Of a stretch of DNA of 64,000 nt, positions 1-9,048 are shown in pieces. Position 1 is the first letter of the stretch. Each line of letters begins with the position of its first letter. The stretch comes from Cetobacterium sp. 8H (lineage in GTDB: Bacteria > Fusobacteriota > Fusobacteriia > Fusobacteriales > Fusobacteriaceae): assembly GCF_014250675.1 (NCBI RefSeq), contig NZ_JACHTG010000002.1, positions 62,001 through 126,000 on the forward strand, written 5' to 3'. Position numbers and translations under genes: made by a program. The notes beneath the pieces are model-generated. The model ran no database searches and had not been told where the DNA came from. It worked only from the letters and a program-made list of their open reading frames with translations.

Positions 1-1
1 A

Positions 2-2101
2 CATATTTGCCAAAATAATCTTCTCTATGGAATTTCAGCTACTGCATGTAGTGATACAATTATTGGAAATTTTGATTTAAGTTGGTTAAAACGATTTTTA
101 AAAACAGATTTTATTGAACTTAGTACGTCTGAAAAAACTATTTTAAAGGAAGAATTAAATTTTATTAACAGTTTTGAAAATAAAATTGAAAGAACTCTTA
201 ATATATATTCAGAAGATGATATTTGAAGCTTCAATAAATTAAAAGGATTTGAAAATATAAAGAAAAAATTAAAAGAAAAAGAATATTTAGAAATTTTAGA
301 ACTCATCACTAATCTCATAGATAGTGAAGGGGATACTATTCTTTTTACATATTCAGAAGATTATATTTTTTATGGAGCCTTAGTATTTCTTAATTTTATT
401 TTAGATAATACAACTTCTAGCCTACTATTTTTATCTAACCGTTTCTCTGCAACTGGTATTCTAGAAAGAATTGCTAATTCTCTTGGAAAAAAATTAAAAA
501 AAGATGTATGGTTTAAAAGCTTTAATTCAAGCGAACTAGAAAAATCTTTAATAGATAGAAATAGTGAGCTTTTAACAAATCTAAAATTTATGAATAAAAA
601 AGTTATTATTTTCAGTTCTCTACAGAGCGCTGGAGTAGGAGTAAATATTAAATTTGAGTATGAAGGGAAAGCCCATTCTAAAAAACTTGTTAAGATTGCC
701 AATAAAGCTAGAAAGCACTACCAATTCAATCTTAAGATGAAAGATATTGATGAAATTGCTATTGAAAATAAAACCAATTTAGCAGAATTTGAAGAAAGCT
801 TAAATCAAGATAAGCTAACTTTACTTTACTATGTAAATATGTTGGAAGAGTGTAAAATCATCTGTGAAAAGACAAGTGCACGTCTTCTTAGTTCTTTTAG
901 TAAGAAAATTTTTACTAAATTCTGCAAATCATCCGATGACTACATAGAAAATGCTAGTTCTTGGATTATTCAAGCAATAGGCCGTTGTAATCGTACAAAA
1001 GTTAGGTGTATAAAAAGAAACATATACTTGAATCTCGATGCTGCTAAGGTTCTCAGTCAGTTTAATTTGAAAGGAAGAGATACTGTTCAAGATTTTAAAT
1101 TTATAAAGCAACAACTGGAAAGTAATCTTTCTTTAACTGATAATCATATAAAAAATTTAACTTCTATATTAGAAAGAAAAAACCAGATTATACAAAACTA
1201 CTTCAATGGTCAATTTTTAGAAAAAATACAAGAATATAATAATCTAATTATAAATTCTAAAGAAAATCCAGACCAAAAAACTATTCAAAATCTAAAGGAG
1301 CTCTATAAAAAATATGAAAATTTTAGAGCCCATATTTTGAAATATCCAACAAAAGTCTATAGTGAGAATCATTTAGCATATTTTGACTACAAAGATAAGA
1401 TCTCTGGTTATTTAGCAACTTTTAATAATGAGAACAACTTACTTTGTCTTGATTTTTCTAAGTCAAGCACACACTCTATTTCTAAAGATGAATGTCGTTT
1501 AACTCTCTTAAGAGAGATTGAGGAACTTAAACCTTTATTAGATGAGAAAGTCGGAAACTTTGATGAAAATTACTCTATTATTCTACCATATATATACCAA
1601 GCTATATTCAAAGGTAAATTAGGTGAAGTTATTATACGAAGACTCTTAGAAAATTATGATTTGCAATTTGAATTAGATGAAACCATTGTATCAAAAGGAT
1701 TAGTTGAAATTTTTGATGATATAACCTTCTCTGGACATTATATTGATTATAAAAATTTCAATTTAGATAAGTTCCATTATAGAAATTTTCTATCAAAGGA
1801 GATTACAAATAGGATTCAGATTAAATCTAAGCATATAAATACTATCAGTAAACTATTTATTATAAATCTAATTAGCCCTAGTTCCCAGAATAGTTTACAT
1901 ACTTTTTCATATTATAAAACTACATTGACTAAAGAGGGGGGGCTCACTCCAACTAGAAGTTTTGAAAATGCTGAAGTTATAGTAGTTTCTGGAGTTATAA
2001 AGTACTCAGAAGAAAATAAAGATAAGTTAGAAGTTAATCATGATGTTCTATATAAGTTAATAAAATTACTTGAAGGAGGAAATAAAAATGAGCAAAAATA
2101 G
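2..2101 (+). pseudogene. SF2 helicase, 5'-truncated by window, in-frame TGA
   Basis: The frame is open from base 2 to the stop at 2101 except for one TGA at 224-226. Residues before and after the TGA belong to one helicase. Near the left edge is YGISATA, a motif III (SAT) signature. After the stop come SSLQSAGVGVNI (about 613-650), a motif V type sequence, and QAIGRCNRT (about 972-1000), a motif VI arginine-finger sequence. A long insert separates motifs V and VI, and about 370 residues of unrecognised sequence follow. The Walker A and B motifs must lie outside the window. The TGA falls between Ile and Ser where TGG (Trp) would be a one-base change, so it could be a recent nonsense mutation, a sequencing error or a split gene; the downstream part alone could start at ATG 590. 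The next gene overlaps its end, so they are co-transcribed. It is DinG- or DEAH-like; exact family not recognised. Confidence 0.6.
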
Positions 2102-3938
2102 TTATTACAATAGTGGTGAACTTAAAATAAAAAGTGTGAACTATGAAAATATTATAGAAAAGTTTAATATCTTTAAAGTAAAAATAAATGATTCTTTATT
2201 AAAAACAGAGGGTTATGGCAATTTTAATGCCAAACTCTTTAAAGCTATCAAAATTATAAAAAATATAAAAAGTTACTATTATAATACAAATAAGTGTGAA
2301 CTTTTTATTTTAGGTAATAAAAAGTTTAATTTAGAAAAAATTCAACTTCTTAATTTAGTTTTGTCGACACCACAAAATTTATGTGAAAGTATTGAATCTT
2401 TAAAAGATTTAAATGAACTTTATCTTTTAAAACTTCTTTCTAGGCAACTTCCTTATAGTAAGTTTAAAGTTGAAAACTCAGATGAGGATATAAAATTTGT
2501 AAATATTAACGCTTTATATTTTTTTCTTCATACAGATAAATCAAAAAGTATATTTAAGTTTATAGAAGTACTTATAAATAAATCTAAATATTCCAATTAT
2601 TATGAGATTGATTTAAATCAAGTTACTTTTAGCGAGGAAAAATATTTTAAAAATACATTTAAAAATGGAAAAAAATTTAAATCTAGAGAAAGAATAAACT
2701 TTGACCCTGTTACTAGACTTATGATTCCTGATGAAAATGGACATTTTATTAAAGGAAATCCATTTACTAAAGACCATAAAACTTTTTTTTTAACTGAAGA
2801 TATAAATAAAATCTCAAAACTTCGCTCATATTTTTTTACACTATTAAAAAATTCATTTAAAAAATACTTATCAGAATATATAGAAATCGAATTTATCACT
2901 CTTTCAAATTATAAAATTTTTGAACCTAAAAGCACTATGAATTTCTTTGAAAAAAATTTAAAAATACATACTCAAACAATTAATCTATATAGAGTTGAAG
3001 ATATTTTAAAAGGAAAAACTACTTCAAAACATAGACCAGATACTGATATTGAAGTTATAAAAAATTGTATTCCTAATGGAAATTATCCTAATTTAAAAAT
3101 TGTAGATAAAGGGGTCGTTTATTTGAACACTCTTATTGAAAATAATGATTGGAATCTTTTTATTTTAAATTCCCCCAATGCTGAAGATTTAGAGGTTGAC
3201 GGATATAAACTTATTAAAGAGAAGCTGGATATAATTAGTCAAGGTATCTGTATAGATAATTTAAAAGATAGTGCTATAAATATAGCTGTTAAAAGGTCTT
3301 TAGATGAGCTTTTTATTAAAGAGCAGATAAAAAACAGGGATATTAGTAAACTTCATAAACTTTATCATATTTTTTCTGGAATGGGTGCCTATCACCTAAA
3401 AAATGGCAAAATAAAAAATATATTTATTCATGACAATGGTAAAATTTCAATTGATAGTTGCTATGAATGGGAAGATAATGATTTAAGTAGAAATTTCTTT
3501 AAGATATTAAATGAAAATAATATAAAATATATCAATAATAAAAGTGAAGATATTAAAATCTTAATTATCAAATCTAAAACTATCTTAATTGAAAATACTA
3601 GCCTTAGACCCTACTTTGATACAAATAAATTTAAAGAAACATATATTTCCAATGTGCAAAATGGTATTCGATCTATTAGTAGATCTAAATATGGATTTTT
3701 AAAACACTCTATTGGGATTTGGATAAATGAGAAAGATAACATGTATTATTCATTCCATAAAACTGGAATTAAAGGAACGTTGATATTTTCACCAAATATT
3801 AAAAGAGTTATTAGTAAATCTAAAATTACCTCTAAGGAGTATGAACTTATTGGAGAAACTTTAAACTTCATTTATCACTCAAATACTTCTAGGATGAGTT
3901 CCTATCCATTTATTTTCAAATTGACATCTGAACTTTAA
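2088..3938 (+). CDS. Putative MID-PIWI (Argonaute-like) protein
   Basis: A 616-residue protein. The ATG at 2088 follows GGAGG at a good distance and overlaps the helicase end by 14 bases; an upstream TTG is less likely. The N-terminal half is not recognised. About residues 380-410 hold a tyrosine, then I-K, then SQGICI, resembling the MID-domain pattern Y-x2-IK-x(n)-SQ. After that, K-L-Y-H-x4-GMGAYHL aligns with the stretch in Argonautes that precedes the first PIWI strand, and the C-terminus (NFIYHSNTSRMSSYPFIF) resembles the PIWI end where a threonine/arginine pair is followed by proline and an aliphatic strand. I do not see a clear DEDX catalytic set, so it may be inactive like many PIWI-RE or short prokaryotic Argonautes. 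Partnership with a helicase fits a nucleic-acid-guided defence role. The assignment rests on motif resemblance only. Confidence 0.4.
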   Translation: MSKNSYYNSGELKIKSVNYENIIEKFNIFKVKINDSLLKTEGYGNFNAKLFKAIKIIKNIKSYYYNTNKCELFILGNKKFNLEKIQLLNLVLSTPQNLCESIESLKDLNELYLLKLLSRQLPYSKFKVENSDEDIKFVNINALYFFLHTDKSKSIFKFIEVLINKSKYSNYYEIDLNQVTFSEEKYFKNTFKNGKKFKSRERINFDPVTRLMIPDENGHFIKGNPFTKDHKTFFLTEDINKISKLRSYFFTLLKNSFKKYLSEYIEIEFITLSNYKIFEPKSTMNFFEKNLKIHTQTINLYRVEDILKGKTTSKHRPDTDIEVIKNCIPNGNYPNLKIVDKGVVYLNTLIENNDWNLFILNSPNAEDLEVDGYKLIKEKLDIISQGICIDNLKDSAINIAVKRSLDELFIKEQIKNRDISKLHKLYHIFSGMGAYHLKNGKIKNIFIHDNGKISIDSCYEWEDNDLSRNFFKILNENNIKYINNKSEDIKILIIKSKTILIENTSLRPYFDTNKFKETYISNVQNGIRSISRSKYGFLKHSIGIWINEKDNMYYSFHKTGIKGTLIFSPNIKRVISKSKITSKEYELIGETLNFIYHSNTSRMSSYPFIFKLTSEL

Positions 3939-3953
3939 TATTGAAAGGAGTAA

Positions 3954-4706
3954 ATGATGCCTAAAAATAAAAAAAAATATATAAGTTACGAATCAAAAGT
4001 AAAAGAGGTAGATTCAATTATAATTAATTTACAACTACAACTAATAGGGATAGAAAAAAGTCTTGAAAGAGTTAAAAATGAAGTCTTCAAATGCAACAGT
4101 TCTTTTAAGCAAAAGTTGTTTAAAAAATTAATAAGATTTTTAGACTCAAAGTTCAATATCCAATACTATATTAATATTTTAAATAAAGAAAAAAATTTAA
4201 CTATTCTTAAAACTAATCTAATAACTCTCAAATCAAAAATTGTAGAGAAAGAAAATATAAAAAAATTCCTTTTAAATAAATTAGAGTATAATAGTCATTT
4301 GACTTATAATCGTATTATTTATTCTCCGGAACTTAGAGAGGAAGTTCAAAATTGGAATCTTGAAAATCCCAATGAAAAAGCGGTTATTAAGGTTACGGAA
4401 CATGCAATTTTAAGATATCTTGAAAGAGTAAAAGGAATTGATATGGAGTCTATAAAAAGAGAGATGGTTCCTGATGAATTAAAGGAAAAAGCTCTTAAAA
4501 ATGGAGATTATGAGATAAATAAGTTGAAATATATCGTTCAAGGAAAACAGGTTATCACTGTAATTCATAAGAAAGTTGTTAAAAAGATATTGAATTTAGA
4601 TAGTATTTTAAATGATAAGAAATATAACAGCTATCGACTCAGAAAAGGGGTACCTTTAAAGTATTTAAATTTATACAATCAAAGATTATTTTTAAAAAAT
4701 AAATAA
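3954..4706 (+). CDS. Coiled-coil protein of unknown function, third gene of helicase/PIWI cassette
   Basis: A 250-residue lysine-rich protein, 15 bases after the previous gene with an AAAGGAG ribosome site. Residues 10-130 are predicted to form long helices and a coiled coil (heptad-like Ile/Leu/Lys pattern). The C-terminal 100 residues are a separate small domain beginning TEHAILRYLERVKGID, a His-x3-Arg-x2-Glu-Arg pattern seen in small phage and plasmid proteins, followed by alternating strands (KYIVQGKQVITVIHK). I do not recognise a named family. Position suggests it works with the helicase and the PIWI-like protein; it sits where the nuclease of PIWI-RE modules would be, but no PD-(D/E)xK motif is evident. 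A terminator follows at 4742. Confidence 0.5.
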   Translation: MMPKNKKKYISYESKVKEVDSIIINLQLQLIGIEKSLERVKNEVFKCNSSFKQKLFKKLIRFLDSKFNIQYYINILNKEKNLTILKTNLITLKSKIVEKENIKKFLLNKLEYNSHLTYNRIIYSPELREEVQNWNLENPNEKAVIKVTEHAILRYLERVKGIDMESIKREMVPDELKEKALKNGDYEINKLKYIVQGKQVITVIHKKVVKKILNLDSILNDKKYNSYRLRKGVPLKYLNLYNQRLFLKNK

Positions 4707-4741
4707 GACTAGCCTAGAGTTTAGAATCAATAAAACCTTTT

Positions 4742-4773
4742 AGAGAGAATAGTTAATCTTGCCTATTCTCTCT
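4742..4773 (+). terminator. Hairpin terminator after the three-gene cassette
   Basis: Eleven-base arms AGAGAGAATAG (4742-4752) and CTATTCTCTCT (4763-4773) with a ten-base loop, followed by a T-rich stretch. It ends the left operon. Confidence 0.7.
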
Positions 4774-4811
4774 TTATTCGTTTTAATAGTCTTTAGGCTA
4801 TTTGTAAAAAA

Positions 4812-4853
4812 TAAACAGCTTAAATCTATTTTAATCTAGACTTAAACTGTTTA
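4812..4853 (-). terminator. Terminator of the thiolase-etfA operon
   Basis: Near-perfect 17-base arms (4812-4828 and 4837-4853, two mismatches) lie just beyond the etfA stop. The A-run on the plus strand left of it gives the T-run for minus-strand transcripts. Confidence 0.65.
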
Positions 4854-4861
4854 CATTTCTA

Positions 4862-5869
4862 CTATTTTTCAGCTTTAGCTTTTCTGATCTCTTCAATTAA
4901 GTAAGGTATAGTTTTTCCTAAATCAGTAACAAGTCCTAAATCTGCTGAACCAAATATAGGTGCTGATTTATCCTTATTTACAGCAATAATATATTCTGAT
5001 TCTTCCATTCCTGCTAAGTGCTGTATCGCTCCAGAAATTCCAAATGCAAAATATACATCCGGTCTAACTGTTTTTCCAGTCTGCCCAACTTGTCTATCAT
5101 GACTTACAATTCCAGCATCAACAAGTGCTCTAGATGCAGATGCAACTCCTCCTAACTCATTAGCTAAAAGCTCCAAGTTATCAAAACCATTTTGAGCTCC
5201 AACTCCTCTTCCACCTGAAACAAGAATCTTAGCTTCAGTTATATCCACTTTAGCTTTAGCTTCTTTTATTATATTTAAAACTTTAACTTTCATTTTAGAG
5301 TGGTCAAAATTAACTTTAAAATTAAGAACAGCTCCTTGTCTATTTTCATCTTTAGATAATCTAGTCATTACTCCAGGTCTAACTGTAGACATCTGTGGTC
5401 TATGATCAGGACAAATGATTGTAGCCATTAGGTTTCCACCAAAAGCTGGTCTTGTCATCAGTAGCTCTCTATTTTCTCCAATCTCTAACATTGTACAGTC
5501 TGCAGTAAGTCCAGTTTCACATCTTGAAGATATTCTTGGTCCTAAATCTCTTCCTAAAGTTGTCGCTCCGATAAGAACTACCTCAGGTTTTTTGTTGTTT
5601 ATTACAGCAGTAAAAGCTTGAGTATAAGCTTCAGTATCATAGATTGATAACTCTTTAGAATCAACTACAACAACCTCATCAGCACCATATGCAATCAAGT
5701 CCTTTACTAGGTGTTCAACGTTATATCCTAAAAGAACAGCTGTCACTTTTTCACCTAAAGATGCGGCTAACTCTTTTCCTTTTCCAATCAATTCTAATCC
5801 AACGTTTTGTAGTACTCCCTCTCTTTGCTCAGCAAAAACAAGGATCCCTTTATATTCATTTAAATTCAT
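4862..5869 (-). CDS. etfA: Electron transfer flavoprotein, alpha subunit
   Basis: A 335-residue protein of normal length. The N-terminal half is the ETF alpha/beta-like fold; the C-terminal FAD domain is clear from SGGRGVG at about residue 218 and the later GQTGKTVRPDVYFAFGISG stretch that binds FAD in all EtfA proteins. With EtfB it carries electrons for the acyl-CoA dehydrogenase encoded two genes upstream. It is the last gene of the operon, 25 bases after etfB. In anaerobes such Bcd-EtfBA complexes often bifurcate electrons from NADH to crotonyl-CoA and ferredoxin; whether this one does cannot be decided by eye. Sure of the family. Confidence 0.95.
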   Translation of the reverse strand: MNLNEYKGILVFAEQREGVLQNVGLELIGKGKELAASLGEKVTAVLLGYNVEHLVKDLIAYGADEVVVVDSKELSIYDTEAYTQAFTAVINNKKPEVVLIGATTLGRDLGPRISSRCETGLTADCTMLEIGENRELLMTRPAFGGNLMATIICPDHRPQMSTVRPGVMTRLSKDENRQGAVLNFKVNFDHSKMKVKVLNIIKEAKAKVDITEAKILVSGGRGVGAQNGFDNLELLANELGGVASASRALVDAGIVSHDRQVGQTGKTVRPDVYFAFGISGAIQHLAGMEESEYIIAVNKDKSAPIFGSADLGLVTDLGKTIPYLIEEIRKAKAEK

Positions 5870-5894
5870 GACATTCTCCTCTTGTTTTAAAATA

Positions 5895-6680
5895 TTAGAT
5901 TACAAATTTTTCTTTTAATTTATCAACGATAATTTTTGCTGCCTCTTGAGGGTCAACTTCATAAAGTTGTCCAACCGCTTTAACACCTTTAGTAAACGAT
6001 TTTTTAACTTTTGTAGGCGATCCGTTTAATCCAAGTTTTGTTTCATCTATATCAGATAATCTATCCACTCCCCAAATTTCAACCTCTTTATCGAATGCAT
6101 CTACAATATTTTTAACATTCATGTATCTTGGTTTATTAGCTTCTGCTAAAACAGTCATTAAACAAGGAGTCTCAACTTGTAATAACATGTATCCTTCCTC
6201 TGTTGATCTTTTAACTTCAAATGTTTTCTTTCCATCAAATTCAATATCTTTTACATATGTAATTTGAGGAACATTTAAAAACTCAGCAATTTGTGGTCCT
6301 ACTTGCGCAGTATCTCCATCGATAGCTTGTCTACCCGCAATTATTAAATCATAATCTAATTCACTAAGTGCAGCAGAAATAGCGTGTGATGTAGCTAAAG
6401 TATCCGCTCCTGCAAACTTTCTATCTGTTAAAAGAATAGCTCTATCTACTCCCATAGCAATCGCTTCTCTAAGAGCTGCATCTGCTTGAAGAGGTCCCAT
6501 TGTAATTGCTGTTATATGCGCTCCAAATTTATCTTTTAATTTTAATGCTTCTTCTAATCCACCCTTATCATCTGGATTTATTATACTAGGAACTCCATCT
6601 CTGATAAGTGTTCCTTTTACAGGATCTAATCTAATCTCTGTAGTATCAGGTACTTGTTTTATACACACAACTATATTCAT
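5895..6680 (-). CDS. etfB: Electron transfer flavoprotein, beta subunit
   Basis: A 261-residue protein starting MNIVVCIKQVPDT, the typical EtfB beginning. The ATG at 6680 is preceded by GGGAGG; a longer frame to 6698 uses a poor start and would overlap the ribosome site. The nucleotide-binding segment DGDTAQVGPQIAEFL around residue 120 is intact. It partners EtfA (next gene) and the acyl-CoA dehydrogenase (previous gene, 19 bases upstream of this ATG). It is probably the subunit that meets NADH if the complex bifurcates. Confidence 0.95.
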   Translation of the reverse strand: MNIVVCIKQVPDTTEIRLDPVKGTLIRDGVPSIINPDDKGGLEEALKLKDKFGAHITAITMGPLQADAALREAIAMGVDRAILLTDRKFAGADTLATSHAISAALSELDYDLIIAGRQAIDGDTAQVGPQIAEFLNVPQITYVKDIEFDGKKTFEVKRSTEEGYMLLQVETPCLMTVLAEANKPRYMNVKNIVDAFDKEVEIWGVDRLSDIDETKLGLNGSPTKVKKSFTKGVKAVGQLYEVDPQEAAKIIVDKLKEKFVI

Positions 6681-6699
6681 TTTGTTTATTCCTCCCAAT

Positions 6700-7845
6700 T
6701 TACTTTAGTAATGATCCTGCGATAACCATTCTTTGTACTTCTGAAGTTCCTTCATAAATTTCAGTAATCTTAGCGTCTCTCATCATTCTTTCGACAGGAT
6801 ATTCTCTAGTATATCCGTATCCACCGTGTAATTGAACAGCTTTTGTTGTAACATCCATTGCAGCTTCAGCAGCAAATAGTTTTGCTGTAGCAGCATCCAA
6901 TGAATAGTTTTCTTTTCTAGATTTTTTCCATGCAGCTTTATAAACAAGATGTTTTGCAGCTTCCACTTTAGCGTACATATCAGCTATTTGGAACTGAGTA
7001 TTTTGGAATTTAGAAAGAGGTTTTCCAAATTGTTTTCTCTCACAAACATATTTAACAGTTTCATCTAAAGCTCCACCAGCAATACCTAAAGCTTGAGCAG
7101 CAATTCCAATTCTTCCTCCATCAAGGGTCATCATTGCAATTTTAAATCCTTTTCCAATAGCTCCAAGAATATTATCTTTAGGAATTCTACAATCTTCAAA
7201 TATTAACTCACAAGTTGCAGATCCTTTAATTCCAAGTTTTTTCTCTTTTTTACCAACAGAGAATCCAGGAGTATCAGCTTCAACAATAAATGATGTGATA
7301 CCTTTTAATCCTAAAGACTTATCTGTCATAGCAAATATAATATAAACATGAGCATAACCAGCATTAGTTATAAATATTTTAGAACCGTTTAATACCCATT
7401 CATTAGTTTTTTCATCAAACCATGCAGTTGTTTGTTGTCCTGCAGCGTCAGTTCCAGCGTTAGGTTCAGTTAATCCAAAAGCCCCAATCCATTCACCAGA
7501 AGCCATCTTAGGAAGATACTTTTGCTTTTGCTCTTCAGTACCAAATTCTAAAATAGGTGCAACACCTAAAGATGTATGAGCAGAAAGAATAACACCTGTA
7601 GTACCACAAACTTTTGAAAGTTCTTCAACAGCCATAGTATACATGATCTGGTCTCCACCTGCACCACCATATTGTTTAGGTACAGTAATTCCCATCATTC
7701 CAATTTTACTCATTTTTTCAACTGTTTCAACCGGGAATCTTTCTTCCTCATCAATTTCAGCAGCAAGAGGTTTCACTTCATTTTCAGCAAAAGAAGTTAT
7801 CATTTGCTTAAAAAGTTCTTGCGATTTAGTTAATGTAAAATCCAT
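6700..7845 (-). CDS. Short-chain acyl-CoA (butyryl-CoA) dehydrogenase
   Basis: A 381-residue flavoenzyme of usual length. FAD-binding blocks GAFGLTEPNAGTDA and the substrate-binding GGRIGIAAQALGIA are present, and the catalytic base is the Glu of IYEGTSEVQR at about residue 365, the position used by bacterial butyryl-CoA dehydrogenases. It reduces crotonyl-CoA to butyryl-CoA with electrons from EtfBA, whose genes follow directly. The gene before it encodes the MaoC hydratase that would supply crotonyl-CoA. It could be named bcd or acdA; substrate length is inferred from context. Confidence 0.93.
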   Translation of the reverse strand: MDFTLTKSQELFKQMITSFAENEVKPLAAEIDEEERFPVETVEKMSKIGMMGITVPKQYGGAGGDQIMYTMAVEELSKVCGTTGVILSAHTSLGVAPILEFGTEEQKQKYLPKMASGEWIGAFGLTEPNAGTDAAGQQTTAWFDEKTNEWVLNGSKIFITNAGYAHVYIIFAMTDKSLGLKGITSFIVEADTPGFSVGKKEKKLGIKGSATCELIFEDCRIPKDNILGAIGKGFKIAMMTLDGGRIGIAAQALGIAGGALDETVKYVCERKQFGKPLSKFQNTQFQIADMYAKVEAAKHLVYKAAWKKSRKENYSLDAATAKLFAAEAAMDVTTKAVQLHGGYGYTREYPVERMMRDAKITEIYEGTSEVQRMVIAGSLLK

Positions 7846-7864
7846 TTATTTCCTCCTAAATTTT

Positions 7865-8269
7865 TTATTTTTTCATTAGTGTAGCTTTTCCAGCTATTAC
7901 CTCTATACCATTTTGGTTAGTACATATAGTTTTTAAAATAACTCTATTTTTTTCTGGAATTAATTCTATTATTTCTACAGTAGCTGTTATTGTATCTTCA
8001 GCATATACAGGAGCTAAAAATTTTAACTCCTGACCTAAGTATATACTTCCTTCACCAGGTAATCTTGTTCCTAAAGCAGCTGATATTAAACCAGCTCCTA
8101 ACATACCATGTGCTATACGATGTTTAAACATTGTTGTCTTTGCGTATTCTTCATTTATGTGAGCAGGGTTTACATCAGTTGTTATTCCAGCAAATAAAAT
8201 AATATCTGTTTCTGTTATTGTTTTACTAATACTATCTTTCATACCTATTTTTAACTCTGAAAATTGCAT
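7865..8269 (-). CDS. MaoC-like (R)-specific enoyl-CoA hydratase
   Basis: A 134-residue single hot-dog domain. It carries the (R)-hydratase catalytic pair Asp32 and His37 (D-VNPA-H, in FAGITTDVNPAHIN) and the following HGML and GSIYLGQELKFLAPV blocks. PhaJ-type enzymes of this size interconvert (R)-3-hydroxyacyl-CoA and 2-enoyl-CoA. Lying between the SDR reductase and the acyl-CoA dehydrogenase, it would link (R)-3-hydroxybutyryl-CoA to crotonyl-CoA in place of the (S)-specific crotonase usually found in clostridial and fusobacterial butyrate operons. Confidence 0.85.
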   Translation of the reverse strand: MQFSELKIGMKDSISKTITETDIILFAGITTDVNPAHINEEYAKTTMFKHRIAHGMLGAGLISAALGTRLPGEGSIYLGQELKFLAPVYAEDTITATVEIIELIPEKNRVILKTICTNQNGIEVIAGKATLMKK

Positions 8270-8302
8270 AATTGAACCCCCTTTAATTTAAAATTATAAA
8301 AA

Positions 8303-9022
8303 TTAGATTACAAGACCACCGTCTACACCAATAGTTTGACCAGTTATAAATTTAGATAAATCACTTGCTAAGAATAAAACTGCATTTGCTATATCATCAG
8401 GTTCTCCCATTTTTCTCAATGGTGTTTTTTCTACCATAGTGTTTATTACTTTTTCTGGAAGATCCTTTGTCATTGGAGTTTTTATAAACCCAGGAGCTAT
8501 TGCATTTGTTCTTACTTGTTCACCTTTTCTAGCAAACTCTTTTGCCCAAGCTTTAGTTAATCCAATAACTCCAGATTTTGTAGCAACATAATTTGTTTGA
8601 CCAATATTTCCATATACTCCCACTACAGAAGACATATTTATTATACTTCCACTTTTATTTTCAAGCATTAATGGAACAATAGCTTGTGTCATATTGAATA
8701 CACCTTTTAAGTTAACATCAATTACAGCATCCCATGCTTCTTCAGTCATCTTTTGGATTAAAGAATCTTTTGTTATTCCAGCGTTATTAACCAGAATATC
8801 TATTTTTCCATATTGATTTTTTACATCTTCAACAAATTTTGTGATTCCTTCTCTATCTGTTACATTTAAATTTACCATTTTAATATTTGGATTTGTAAAC
8901 TCACCAGCTCCTAAATCACAAGAATAAACTATAGCTCCTTTTTCTGCTAATTTTTCACAAATTACAGCACCGATTCCTCTTGCTCCACCTGTTACTACAG
9001 CTATTTTTCCATCTAATCTCAT
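8303..9022 (-). CDS. SDR: acetoacetyl-CoA reductase / (R)-3-hydroxybutyryl-CoA dehydrogenase (FabG/PhaB-like)
   Basis: A 239-residue classical short-chain dehydrogenase. It has the cofactor loop TGGARGIG (11-18), NNAG (79-82), and the catalytic Ser131/132, Tyr145 and Lys149 (NYVATK). The family includes FabG and PhaB. No acyl carrier or other fatty acid synthesis gene is near; the neighbours are thiolase and an (R)-hydratase, so the natural substrate is probably acetoacetyl-CoA/(R)-3-hydroxybutyryl-CoA. Second gene of the thiolase operon, 26 bases after it. Confidence 0.88.
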   Translation of the reverse strand: MRLDGKIAVVTGGARGIGAVICEKLAEKGAIVYSCDLGAGEFTNPNIKMVNLNVTDREGITKFVEDVKNQYGKIDILVNNAGITKDSLIQKMTEEAWDAVIDVNLKGVFNMTQAIVPLMLENKSGSIINMSSVVGVYGNIGQTNYVATKSGVIGLTKAWAKEFARKGEQVRTNAIAPGFIKTPMTKDLPEKVINTMVEKTPLRKMGEPDDIANAVLFLASDLSKFITGQTIGVDGGLVI

Positions 9023-9048
9023 ATATATTTTCTCCTTTTTATTATATT

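Noticed and set aside
5415-5871. Open frames on the plus strand inside etfA
   Set aside because: They lie antisense to a certain gene, lack ribosome sites and show no domain; they are shadows of etfA.
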